12,928 bases of DNA from an uncultured Sutterella sp. (GTDB taxonomy: Bacteria > Pseudomonadota > Gammaproteobacteria > Burkholderiales > Burkholderiaceae_F), in NCBI GenBank assembly GCA_900767875.1, contig CAAGAT010000039.1, positions 1 through 12,928 of the forward strand, read 5' to 3'. A model generated the notes under the pieces. The model made no database searches, was not told the origin of the DNA, and worked only from the letters and a program-made list of their open reading frames with translations. This document shows, piece by piece, positions 1-6,224 of this stretch. A program made the position numbers and the translations under genes. Each line of letters opens with the position of its first letter. Position 1 is the stretch's first letter.

Positions 1-36
1 AGCCTTGTTGAAAACGACTTTAAAAGTCTTGTTCAT
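1..36 (-). CDS. Autotransporter/adhesin N-terminus (ESPR-type extended signal peptide), partial
   Basis: On the minus strand an ATG at 36 opens a frame that runs off the left edge after 12 codons, reading MNKTFKVVFNKA. This matches the start of the ESPR (extended signal peptide region), whose family pattern begins MNK-[IT]-[YF]-[RK]-V-[IV]-[WF]-N. ESPRs precede the hydrophobic signal segment of large type V secreted proteins (autotransporters, trimeric adhesins, two-partner exoproteins) in Gram-negative bacteria. The passenger domain lies outside the window, so its class is unknown. A G-rich stretch (GGGGGA) about 8 bases before the ATG may act as ribosome binding site. The call rests on only 12 residues, but the match covers all of them and the start position is right for the motif. 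Confidence 0.6.
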   Translation of the reverse strand, partial: MNKTFKVVFNKA

Positions 37-125
37 TATTCAATCCCCCAAAACTGCTAAGGATGATTTTGCCAATTGGTTTGAAGCACACCGTTCAAGC
101 ACAACACTCGATTCGGCAACTCAGC

Positions 126-153
126 TCAGAATCCTATAAACGGCCGATTCTGA
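126..153. repeat. 8-bp inverted repeat, operator-like
   Basis: TCAGAATC at 126-133 is the exact reverse complement of GATTCTGA at 146-153, with a 12-base spacer. The repeat overlaps the spacer and -10 of the possible promoter of the ESPR gene. It could be a dimeric regulator's binding site. No regulator can be named from the sequence. Confidence 0.55.
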
Positions 154-159
154 CGTCTA
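131..159 (-). promoter_or_regulatory. Possible promoter for the ESPR/autotransporter gene
   Basis: On the minus strand TAGACG (complement of 154-159) and TAGGAT (complement of 131-136) are separated by exactly 17 bases. Each matches the sigma-70 -35 or -10 consensus at four of six positions. This would give a leader of roughly 85-90 bases before the ATG at 36. An inverted repeat fills the spacer and a G9 run lies 8 bases upstream of the -35. The elements are individually weak; the arrangement is what makes the site plausible. Confidence 0.35.
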
Positions 160-167
160 CCTATTGT

Positions 168-176
168 GGGGGGGGG
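168..176. repeat. Homopolymer run of nine G (C9 on the minus strand)
   Basis: Nine consecutive G lie about 130 bases upstream of the autotransporter start and 8 bases beyond its possible -35. Runs of this length are prone to slipped-strand mispairing. In host-associated bacteria such runs in promoters change expression of surface proteins (phase variation). Whether this tract varies cannot be seen from one sequence. Confidence 0.8.
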
Positions 177-775
177 TGTAAACCCTAGTGTTCAATTTGG
201 ACAACAAACATTTGTATTCTTTTCCCGATCCTGAGCATCAACCCAATGGGAAGACTCTTATATGCCTGCCCTCACAGAAGGGCTTTCCGTCGGCGTATCA
301 ACGGTTAACGCCCCTGACGCCCGACACGTCTTTGGCGCCGGCCGACCTAGCCGCTCACAGACGAGAAAGACGAACAAACTGAAATTTGGCGCTCAAAAGG
401 ACTAAAGGGCCCTGCGGACCGGCACATTTGGTTTGAAGCCACGCCGGCTGCGTGCGCGGCCGCATGGAGGGCCGTGCACGAAGTCGAGGAAATATGCGAA
501 TCTGTCGGCACGATCGCGGACGAGCCCGAAATGCGGTGCTCACCTCGAGCGCCGCGAGAACGCTGCGGAGAGTTTGCAGACCATCGGCCTGACTACTGCC
601 CGTCCAAGCTGACGCTTGGGCAAGGTTTGCCGCTTCTTGGCAAAAAGCCGTCGCCGCGGTCCACTCCCCTTTGCTCGGAGAAATCCGCGGCAGCGCCGAC
701 CGCATTGGGAACAAGCAGCCCGACGGTTACCGAATCGGCAGCGGGCGTCGGCCGCGAAGATCACGGGCTTTTGGC
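177..775. other. Non-coding stretch downstream of the alcohol dehydrogenase
   Basis: About 600 bases without a gene I can support. Open frames here have no ribosome binding site, and their products are arginine- and serine-rich as expected from reading GC-rich DNA out of frame. Two small hairpins sit next to each other: CCAAGC/GCTTGG with a TGAC loop at 604-619, and TTTGCC/GGCAAA at 626-644. Neither has a T-run on the minus strand, so neither is a convincing intrinsic terminator for the dehydrogenase gene. Confidence 0.5.
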
Positions 776-1939
776 TCAGAGCGAGTTCTTCAAAATCTCG
801 ATGACGCCAGCCTTGTCGATCGGGCGCAGGGCACCCTCAAGGCTCCACCAGCACTTGGCGACGTGATCGGCCATGGCTTCAAAGTGCTCGTCGGTCACGC
901 CCACATCGCGCAGGCGGCACGGGATGCCGATCGAGGCAAAGTACGCGGCCGTTTTGTCGATGGCTTCGTTGGCGATGGCCATCGGATCCTTGTTGGAATC
1001 AATGCCCCAGACCTTGACGCCGTACTGCACGAAGCGGTGCAGAGTCTTTTCCGTGAGGCTGTAGCGCATCCAGTGCGGCGTGATGATCGCCAGGCCCACG
1101 CCGTGCGTGATGTCGTGGAAGGCCGAAATTTCGTGCTCGATGCCGTGGCAGGGCCAGGGAGAGGGCGTGCGGCCCATGGCCAAGAGCCCGTTGCAGCCAA
1201 AGGAGCTTGCGAGCATGATGGCCGAGCGCGCTTCCTCGTCATTGCCGTTCTTGACGGCGCGCGGGCCGTACTCAATGCAGGTGCGCAGGATCGTTTCGTC
1301 GATGCCGTCGCTCACCGGGTTGCCTTCGAGGACCATGTACTGCTCAAACGTGTGGCTCATGATGTCGGCGATGCCCGCGGCCGTCTGGTTGGCCGGAACC
1401 GAGAACGTCAGGCTCGGGTCGCAGATCGAGGCCACGGGCGCGAGCACCTCGGAGGCCATCCCGAGCTTTTCAAGGGTTTCGGGGTTGGAGATGACGGCGC
1501 TGTTGTCGTATTCGCTGCCGGTGGCCGAAAGCGTCAGAACCGTAAAGAGCGGCAGGGCCTTTTCGATCTTGGAAGGATCCACCACCAGGTCCCAGGGCTC
1601 GAGGTAGCTCACGGCCCCAGCGGCGATCGCCTTGGAGCAGTCGATCACGCTGCCGCCGCCCACGGCCAGAATAAAGTCAATCTTCCGTTCCTTGCAGATC
1701 TTGACGCCCGCACGCACCGAATCGATGCGCGGATTGGGCACCACACCGCCGAGTTCAAAAACATCGCGGCCGGGCAGCGCGGCCAGCACCTTATCGATCA
1801 AACCCGAGCGGCGCGCCGAGCCCGAACCGGCCACGAGCAGCACGCGCTTGCCGTAATAGCGAGTCAGGGCATCGAGTTCCCCGATGCGGTCCTTGCCGTA
1901 CACCAGCCGCGTGGGCAGATACAACGAAAAAGGCTGCAT
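776..1939 (-). CDS. YqhD-like metal-dependent alcohol/aldehyde dehydrogenase
   Basis: A 387-residue member of the iron-containing (group III) alcohol dehydrogenase family, of the usual length. These cytosolic enzymes interconvert aldehydes and alcohols with NAD(P)H; YqhD-type members use NADPH to reduce short or toxic aldehydes. The N-terminal nucleotide-binding half carries GGGS at 94-97 within AVGGGSVIDCSKAIAAG, then TLSATGSE at about 136-143. The metal site is complete: D192 and H196 (ADIMSHTFEQ), H265 (PCHGIEHE) and H279 (DITHG). The spacing matches E. coli YqhD (D194, H198, H267, H281) with a constant offset of two, which supports the subfamily. AAGGAG lies 8 bases before the ATG and fixes the start. 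The gene stands alone, divergent from the acyltransferase. The substrate is unknown. Confidence 0.93.
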   Translation of the reverse strand: MQPFSLYLPTRLVYGKDRIGELDALTRYYGKRVLLVAGSGSARRSGLIDKVLAALPGRDVFELGGVVPNPRIDSVRAGVKICKERKIDFILAVGGGSVIDCSKAIAAGAVSYLEPWDLVVDPSKIEKALPLFTVLTLSATGSEYDNSAVISNPETLEKLGMASEVLAPVASICDPSLTFSVPANQTAAGIADIMSHTFEQYMVLEGNPVSDGIDETILRTCIEYGPRAVKNGNDEEARSAIMLASSFGCNGLLAMGRTPSPWPCHGIEHEISAFHDITHGVGLAIITPHWMRYSLTEKTLHRFVQYGVKVWGIDSNKDPMAIANEAIDKTAAYFASIGIPCRLRDVGVTDEHFEAMADHVAKCWWSLEGALRPIDKAGVIEILKNSL

Positions 1940-1947
1940 GTTTCGTA

Positions 1948-1953
1948 CTCCTT
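1948..1953 (-). promoter_or_regulatory. Ribosome binding site of the alcohol dehydrogenase
   Basis: The minus strand reads AAGGAG, 8 bases upstream of the ATG at 1939. This near-consensus Shine-Dalgarno decides the start. Confidence 0.8.
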
Positions 1954-1981
1954 TGCAACATGACGAATTGTTAGCGCGGCC

Positions 1982-1987
1982 ATTATA
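1982..1987 (-). promoter_or_regulatory. Consensus -10 box for the alcohol dehydrogenase gene
   Basis: The minus strand reads a perfect TATAAT about 45 bases upstream of the start codon, in an otherwise very GC-rich stretch. At 17 bases further upstream there is only GAGCCC, so a sigma-70 -35 is missing. The promoter may depend on an activator, possibly through the TTGAC/GTCAA repeat at 2037-2053. Confidence 0.5.
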
Positions 1988-2036
1988 GGGTCGGCGGCGG
2001 CGCCGGGCTCAGCCCGCCTGCCAAGCCTCCCGCGCT

Positions 2037-2053
2037 TTGACTGACTCGGTCAA
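2037..2053. repeat. TTGAC-N7-GTCAA inverted repeat in the divergent intergenic region
   Basis: TTGAC at 2037-2041 and GTCAA at 2049-2053 form a 5-bp dyad with a 7-base spacer, about 50 bases upstream of the adh -10 box. The size suits a helix-turn-helix dimer site. Arms this short can arise by chance. Confidence 0.3.
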
Positions 2054-2375
2054 TATGCCGCGACAATCGGGCAAGCCGCCGTTGCTCCCGCCCCCCCTTT
2101 CCCTTCTCCCCTCACCCTCCCCGGCCAACCTCTTCGTTCCTGCGCCCCTCACGGCAGAGCCCGGGATCTGCAGTTAACCCTAAGATGCAAGAAAACGTGT
2201 CAATGCTTACAGACAAGGGGCCTGACGTGCCGCGCCGTTACAAAACCCAATAGGTGGTAAGTGATTTACCCATACACTACGGGCAAACTCGATATCGGCT
2301 CCCGCCGCCCCTCGGCCGCCGCACCGCGTCGTTCACAAGCGCGCGGTCCCGACAACCCAACGCTGAAAGGTCCCC

Positions 2376-3437
2376 ATGTCCGCACGATCCCTGCCGTCGG
2401 CCTCCCGACCCGTCACCAAGGAGCGCCTCGCCTGGCTTGACCTCGGGCGCATCGTCGCCGTCTTCGCCGTCATCGGCATTCACTACGCCAGCCCCGACTT
2501 TCACGCCGGGGTGGACAACACTTCGAGCTCCTGGCTGCTGGGCACCTTCTGGATGTCCTTTTTAAAGGGCGAAGCGAGCACCCTCTTTTTCATGATCTCG
2601 GGCGCGCTTCTGCTGCCCCGCGCAAGCAGCGCCGACCCCAGGCGCACGTTCTCGCGTGTCGCGAACCTACTCTTCCCGCTCATCGTCTGGAGCCTTCTGA
2701 TCCTCGGCTGGAAAACCTGGCAGACGGGGGAGGCCTTTCACCCGATGAAGCTCTTTGTGGAGCCGGCCTTTTATCACCTGTGGTTTCTCTACGCCATGAT
2801 CGGCGTCTACGCCTTTTTGCCCGTCATCAAGGCGGTCTACGACAAGATCGTCTCGGACGCGACCTTTAAGGCCTACTTTTTGCTGGCAAGCCTCGCGATC
2901 TTTGCCGTCAACTCCTACGGCGGCGAAGAGACGATTCCGGTCTTCGGGCTCGAAGGGTTCTTCGGCTACGGCATGCTCTTTTTGCTCGGCGGCCTGACGC
3001 ACGATCTCATCCGCACGCTCTGGAGCAACCCCGCGCAGCGCACGAAGGTGCGCTACACGGCCCTGACGCTCTTTGTGGTTTTAAAGTTGATCACCTTTGC
3101 GCTGCTCTACCAGGAAAACCTCTCTTGGGGGCTTCCGACGGAACACTGGGTGCGCAACTTTCAGCTGCACATCGTCGTGACGAGCATGGCCTTTTTGGTG
3201 TTCCTTTCGACGATAAGAATCACGTCCGAGCTGTGGGTGCGGCGCCTGGCGTGGTTGTCGAACAAAATCTTCGTGATCTACTTTCTGCACGCGCTGATCC
3301 TGCCTCTGATCACGCAGTACGTGCCCGCCCCCACGGCTGTGTCGGTGCCCGTGCACACGTTCGTTAACTTTGCCTTGTGCCTCGTGTTTGCCATGGCGGT
3401 GCGAAAAACCATTCCCACGCGGCGCGTGCTCGGGTAA
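2376..3437 (+). CDS. Acyltransferase 3 family integral membrane protein
   Basis: A 353-residue, multispanning membrane protein of the acyltransferase-3 (OafA/WecH/YrhL-type) family, which moves acetyl or other acyl groups onto surface glycans or lipids at the inner membrane. Hallmarks: an N-terminal DLGRIVAVFAVIGIHYA with the family's arginine (R25) and histidine (H36), HLWFLYAMIGVYAFLP at about 134-149, and a late KIFVIYFLHALIL membrane segment. About ten hydrophobic segments are visible and there is no SGNH extension, as in the WecH-like subgroup. GAAAGG lies five bases before the ATG. It is transcribed away from adh and has no operon partner. The acceptor molecule cannot be deduced; O-antigen or exopolysaccharide O-acetylation is typical of the family. 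Confidence 0.88.
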   Translation: MSARSLPSASRPVTKERLAWLDLGRIVAVFAVIGIHYASPDFHAGVDNTSSSWLLGTFWMSFLKGEASTLFFMISGALLLPRASSADPRRTFSRVANLLFPLIVWSLLILGWKTWQTGEAFHPMKLFVEPAFYHLWFLYAMIGVYAFLPVIKAVYDKIVSDATFKAYFLLASLAIFAVNSYGGEETIPVFGLEGFFGYGMLFLLGGLTHDLIRTLWSNPAQRTKVRYTALTLFVVLKLITFALLYQENLSWGLPTEHWVRNFQLHIVVTSMAFLVFLSTIRITSELWVRRLAWLSNKIFVIYFLHALILPLITQYVPAPTAVSVPVHTFVNFALCLVFAMAVRKTIPTRRVLG

Positions 3438-3468
3438 GACAATCGAAGCACCGTCCTCCCAAAGCAAG

Positions 3469-3518
3469 CGGCTCCGTTCTTTGTCGGGTGCAGGGACCCG
3501 GCAGAGGCAGAGCCGTTT
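3469..3518 (+). terminator. Possible terminator after the acyltransferase gene
   Basis: CGGCTC at 3469-3474 pairs with GAGCCG at 3510-3515, and an inner CGGGT/ACCCG stem closes the top. Only three T follow, so it is a weak intrinsic terminator at best. It begins about 30 bases after the stop codon. Confidence 0.35.
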
Positions 3519-3605
3519 GTCACGGACGGTTTGACTTGGCCCATGGAACGGCGCGTTGAGGAGAATGCGAACCGGCGTTTGAGCGGGCCGATCTTCCGTT
3601 GGGCA

Positions 3606-3860
3606 TCACCAGCGGCAGGGGCTCACGACGTCAAAGATGGCGCCCTGAGACTCACTTAAGGCCGAGCGGATCGACTCCACGTCCCAGTCGTGCATGAGCC
3701 GCTCGCGCAGGGCCACGTCGCAGGCCGTGTACACGTTGGCCACCACATCGGCCACATATCCCTCGCGCAGAAAGTCTTCGCTCAAAAAGGCGGTGAGCGG
3801 CGCAACCCCCCCTCGCCACAGCGACCGTGCCCCCGGCAGCCGCCTTTTGGCCCTTGCTCT
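3606..3860 (-). pseudogene. C-terminal remnant of an unrecognised gene
   Basis: The minus strand is open for 85 codons from an upstream TAG (3861-3863) to a TGA at 3606-3608. The frame contains protein-like sequence, for example LTAFLSEDFLREGYVADVV, VANVYTACDVALRERLMHDW and DVESIRSALSESQGAIFDVV. Its mix of acidic, hydrophobic and aromatic residues differs from the Arg/Pro-rich shadows of the other frames. There is no start codon at the 5' end and no ribosome binding site, and a G7 run (minus strand) lies near the 5' end where a frameshift could have occurred. I do not recognise the family. It could be the tail of a gene interrupted when the neighbouring module arrived. Confidence 0.4.
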
Positions 3861-3863
3861 CTA

Positions 3864-4090
3864 CCCCACCTTCAGCGCTTTGTGGCACAATCGCTCCCAT
3901 ACCAACGGCTTTCAGTGTTTGCCGTGGCCTTCGGGCCGATGAAACCTGAAATACAAACCACCCCGACGCGGGCGTTTGCCTGCGCGGATGCAACAGCATG
4001 ACCTCAAGTCGGACCTCGTGTCCGTCCTGAAGTTGAGCTTGTTGTGCGGTGTGGGCCGACGCTTGGCGTCATCCCACCAACCTTTTCAAA
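3864..4090. other. Leader region of the tra-like module
   Basis: No gene is supported. The stretch must hold the promoter of the module that starts at 4103. A potential leader hairpin, CGGAC-CTCGT-GTCCG, lies at about 4010-4024 with flanking CTCAA and TTGAG. No clear -35/-10 pair is visible; the TTGTGGCACAATCGC area near 3880 is a weak candidate. Confidence 0.35.
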
Positions 4091-4094
4091 AGGA
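4091..4094 (+). promoter_or_regulatory. Ribosome binding site of the AAA+ ATPase gene
   Basis: AGGA (in AAAAGGAAAC) is followed by eight bases and ATG at 4103. This favours 4103 over the upstream start at 4049. Confidence 0.7.
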
Positions 4095-4102
4095 AACACC
4101 GC

Positions 4103-5170
4103 ATGACAATGCAATTTGCCACCCGCATCCCGGCTCGAAACTTTGGATTTGCGTCCAAGACCACGATCCCGGGGTTTGTCACTGCCAAAGAGCCCGTCTG
4201 TCCCCCCGCTCAACTGCCCGTCCCCGATCCCGATCACGTCTTTGACGAAGCCTTCGTTCGAGATTTCGTGCTTTGGTGGACGAACGACGACACCCGTACG
4301 CCCCTGTATATCTCGGGCCCCACGGGCTGCGGCAAAACGAGCACCGTTCTTGAATTTCTCGCGCGCGTCAACGCTCCGGCCGTTTCGGTCACGTGTTCGC
4401 GCCGTTTCGTCAAGGACGACCTCGTCGGCCGCTGGGGCGCCGTTCAGACCGGCTTTGCCTGGTTCGACGGTCCGGCCACCATCGCGTGGAAGACCGGGGC
4501 CGTCCTGCTCATCAACGAATTTTCGCTGGCACCCGCCGAAGTCTGGGTGGGCGCCAACGACATCTTCGAAGGGCAGGCCATCACGATTGAAAAAACGGGA
4601 ACCACCGTGCCGAGGCACCCCAATACGCGCGTCATCATCACCGACAACTGCCGGTGCGGCTGCACGCCCGATATTCGGTACGCCTCGCGCAACGAACAGG
4701 ACGCGAGCACGTGCGACCGTTTCTGGCATTTGTCGGCCGACTGGCCCACAAAAGCCGTGGAAACGCGCATCCTCGAAAAGCGCTGCCGCACGCGTTTGGG
4801 GCACCTGCTGCGCGACGAGATCCTCACGGATCTGGCGCGCTGCACGGCCGCCTTTGCCAAGGCCACGCGCCAAAAAAGCGCCAAGGAAGAGATCGTCTTT
4901 CGCGACGACGCCATTCCGGCCGTCAGTACGCGCGTGGTCCTGCGCCTGGCCGAGATTCTCGGTCGCCTCATCGCGGCCGGAACCCCCTTTAACGAGGCGC
5001 TCGATCGCAGCGTCACGCTTGCCATCGGCGGCGCACTGAGTAATGCCCGGTGCCTGGCCATGGTCGAGCTCGCCGCCTTTCACTACACGGTGCTGCAGCA
5101 AAAACTCGCCGCTTTCGGGCGCGATATCGCCCCCGCGGGCGTTGCCGCGCCGCTGCCCGAGTTCTGCTGA
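4103..5170 (+). CDS. CobS/MoxR-like AAA+ ATPase
   Basis: A 355-residue AAA+ ATPase of the MoxR/CobS (AAA_5) type. Such proteins remodel partner proteins, often with a von Willebrand factor A protein; CobS-like members are common on conjugative plasmids and ICEs, where their role is unclear. The N-terminus (ARNFGFASKTTIPGF) resembles the short lead-in of these mobile-element CobS-like proteins. Walker A is GPTGCGKT at 72-79. The Walker B region reads AVLLINEF, with N138 in place of the usual aspartate and E139 retained. A sensor-1 region TRVIITDNC and a DRFWHL segment follow. AGGA eight bases before the ATG supports 4103 over an in-frame upstream start at 4049. It is the first gene of the module. 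No CobT/VWA partner is in the window. Confidence 0.82.
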   Translation: MTMQFATRIPARNFGFASKTTIPGFVTAKEPVCPPAQLPVPDPDHVFDEAFVRDFVLWWTNDDTRTPLYISGPTGCGKTSTVLEFLARVNAPAVSVTCSRRFVKDDLVGRWGAVQTGFAWFDGPATIAWKTGAVLLINEFSLAPAEVWVGANDIFEGQAITIEKTGTTVPRHPNTRVIITDNCRCGCTPDIRYASRNEQDASTCDRFWHLSADWPTKAVETRILEKRCRTRLGHLLRDEILTDLARCTAAFAKATRQKSAKEEIVFRDDAIPAVSTRVVLRLAEILGRLIAAGTPFNEALDRSVTLAIGGALSNARCLAMVELAAFHYTVLQQKLAAFGRDIAPAGVAAPLPEFC

Positions 5171-5174
5171 CGCT

Positions 5175-5228
5175 CCTGCCCGCTTTTTTCATCGGGCTTC
5201 TGACCGAAGCCTGCGCCCCTCGGGCAGG
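5175..5228. repeat. Nested inverted repeats in the spacer after the AAA+ gene
   Basis: CCTGCCCG (5175-5182) is the exact reverse complement of CGGGCAGG (5221-5228). Inside lies a second perfect stem, GGCTTC (5195-5200) with GAAGCC (5206-5211) around a TGACC loop. The structure starts four bases after the stop codon of the ATPase gene. A six-T run lies inside the loop at 5184-5189, not after the stem. It may be a partial terminator, an mRNA-stability element or a DNA site. Confidence 0.5.
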
Positions 5229-5459
5229 TCCTTCACCCGCCCCTTCCCCGATTCCCCCCGACCGTCGAGCGCTCTGCAAGCGCCCATCTCCTTTCCCTCA
5301 CCGATTAAGCCAACACCTCGAATCACGCCCGTCGTGCGCCTTCCGGCGCGCCCCCGATCGTGTTCGTCGTGTCGCCGCGCGCCCTGTGCCCGCGACCGTT
5401 TGCATTGGTGTTGGGGCAGGAACGGCCGGGGGTTTTCTTTTTTTCAAGGAAATTCCACC

Positions 5460-5933
5460 ATGTCGTATCCGACCACCCACACCGTCAAGCGCAGCATCAA
5501 TCGTCCCCGCCGTCCCGTCGATGACCGTTCTTTGAGCGAAATTCTCTGGGAAGACGAAAAGGTGATGCTTCTGATGGGCCTGGAGCCCGATGTCTCGCGT
5601 CCGGTCGCGCTCGCTCCCTCGTTTGAGACCCTCACGGCCGAAACGTTCGAAGCGCTCTACGGGCGCGGATCGATGACCCGCACCCGACGCCTGGCCAACA
5701 CCAGCATCGGCTGCACGGGCCTGACGCGCCGCGCGCTCTCGTCACTGGACCAAGCCGAGGCCGCCGGCCCCGACAGTCCCGATTGCCCCACCCCGAGCTT
5801 GGAGGAAGTCACGTCCTTTGGCGCCAAACGCATCCGCGCGCGGCGCAAGGCAGCTTCCAACAAAGCCTCGGTCAAGGGTAAGGGCTCACTCAAAGCCGGG
5901 CTCGACAACGGCACACCCGATCTCTTTGGTTAA
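5460..5933 (+). CDS. Uncharacterised 157-residue protein of the tra-like module
   Basis: I do not recognise this protein. It starts MSYPTTHTVKRSINRPRRPV, with a basic proline/arginine-rich head, then an acidic/hydrophobic helix-like part (LSEILWEDEKVMLLMGLEP), a threonine/serine- and charge-rich middle, and a strongly basic tail (GAKRIRARRKAASNKASVKG) before a short end DNGTPDLFG. There is no signal peptide or membrane segment, so it is probably cytosolic; the basic ends could contact nucleic acid. AAGGAA lies eight bases before the ATG, which supports 5460 rather than the longer open frame from 5043 that overlaps the ATPase gene. Its place between the AAA+ and TraD-side genes suggests a part in the same process, perhaps as an accessory DNA-binding factor. 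That is inference. Confidence 0.72.
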   Translation: MSYPTTHTVKRSINRPRRPVDDRSLSEILWEDEKVMLLMGLEPDVSRPVALAPSFETLTAETFEALYGRGSMTRTRRLANTSIGCTGLTRRALSSLDQAEAAGPDSPDCPTPSLEEVTSFGAKRIRARRKAASNKASVKGKGSLKAGLDNGTPDLFG

Positions 5934-5942
5934 GGGGTAAGG

Positions 5943-5976
5943 CGCAGCCGGAAGACCCTCGTTTCTTCCGGCTGCG
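5943..5976. repeat. Perfect 13-bp hairpin between module genes 2 and 3
   Basis: CGCAGCCGGAAGA at 5943-5955 is fully complementary to TCTTCCGGCTGCG at 5964-5976, with an 8-base loop. It starts ten bases after the stop of the 157-residue gene. No T-run follows, so it is not a standard intrinsic terminator. Options are an mRNA-stabilising or processing hairpin setting the expression ratio of flanking genes, or a DNA-level site such as a nick-region or protein-binding repeat. The 5934-6224 spacer has no other feature I can support. Confidence 0.75.
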
Positions 5977-6224
5977 ACACGCCCCTCGTGACACTCGCCT
6001 GTGGTTTGTGCGTCGGCACCGCGCTCCGGACTTTTCTTCCCTCGGGAAAGAACTGCCCGGACGCGGACGCCCGACCTCTCGTCGCTTTCAAGCCGGTCGG
6101 GAACGGCAACGCCTTCCCCCGACGGCCCCCGTTTTGAAAATTTCAACCTTCTTCTTTGGCGCCCGAGGGCGGCCACTCTCATCCAACCTTCTCCGACTTT
6201 TTCCTTTCCCCTTACCCAACCATC

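Larger units (their letters stand above)
1954..2364. other. Divergent intergenic region between adh and the acyltransferase
   Basis: About 410 bases with no supportable gene. It contains the adh -10 box, the TTGAC/GTCAA dyad, a GC-rich palindrome CGGGCT-C-AGCCCG at 2004-2016, and a long C-rich, G-poor stretch (about 2085-2160). A plus-strand promoter for the acyltransferase must lie here, but I cannot place one with confidence. Confidence 0.5.

Noticed and set aside
204..211. Walker A of the TraD protein (residues 204-211 of the gene at 8460) ending in Gly instead of Ser/Thr, considered as a defect
   Set aside because: GKG is common in TraG/VirD4-type coupling proteins, so it is not evidence of inactivation.
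188..382. A 64-codon plus-strand open frame near the left edge
   Set aside because: GTG start without a ribosome binding site, no recognisable motif, directly beside the G9 tract.
671..1963. A 430-codon open frame on the plus strand opposite the alcohol dehydrogenase
   Set aside because: It is the antisense shadow of a gene with complete family motifs; its product is His/Arg/Gly-rich and has no ribosome binding site.
4010..4036. Leader hairpin with CGGAC/GTCCG and flanking CTCAA/TTGAG as an attenuator
   Set aside because: Only five paired bases in the core, asymmetric internal loops and no leader peptide or T-run; not enough to call.
4004..5101. A 365-codon minus-strand open frame opposite the AAA+ gene
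   Set aside because: It lies opposite a gene with clear AAA+ motifs; composition is shadow-like and it has no recognisable domain.
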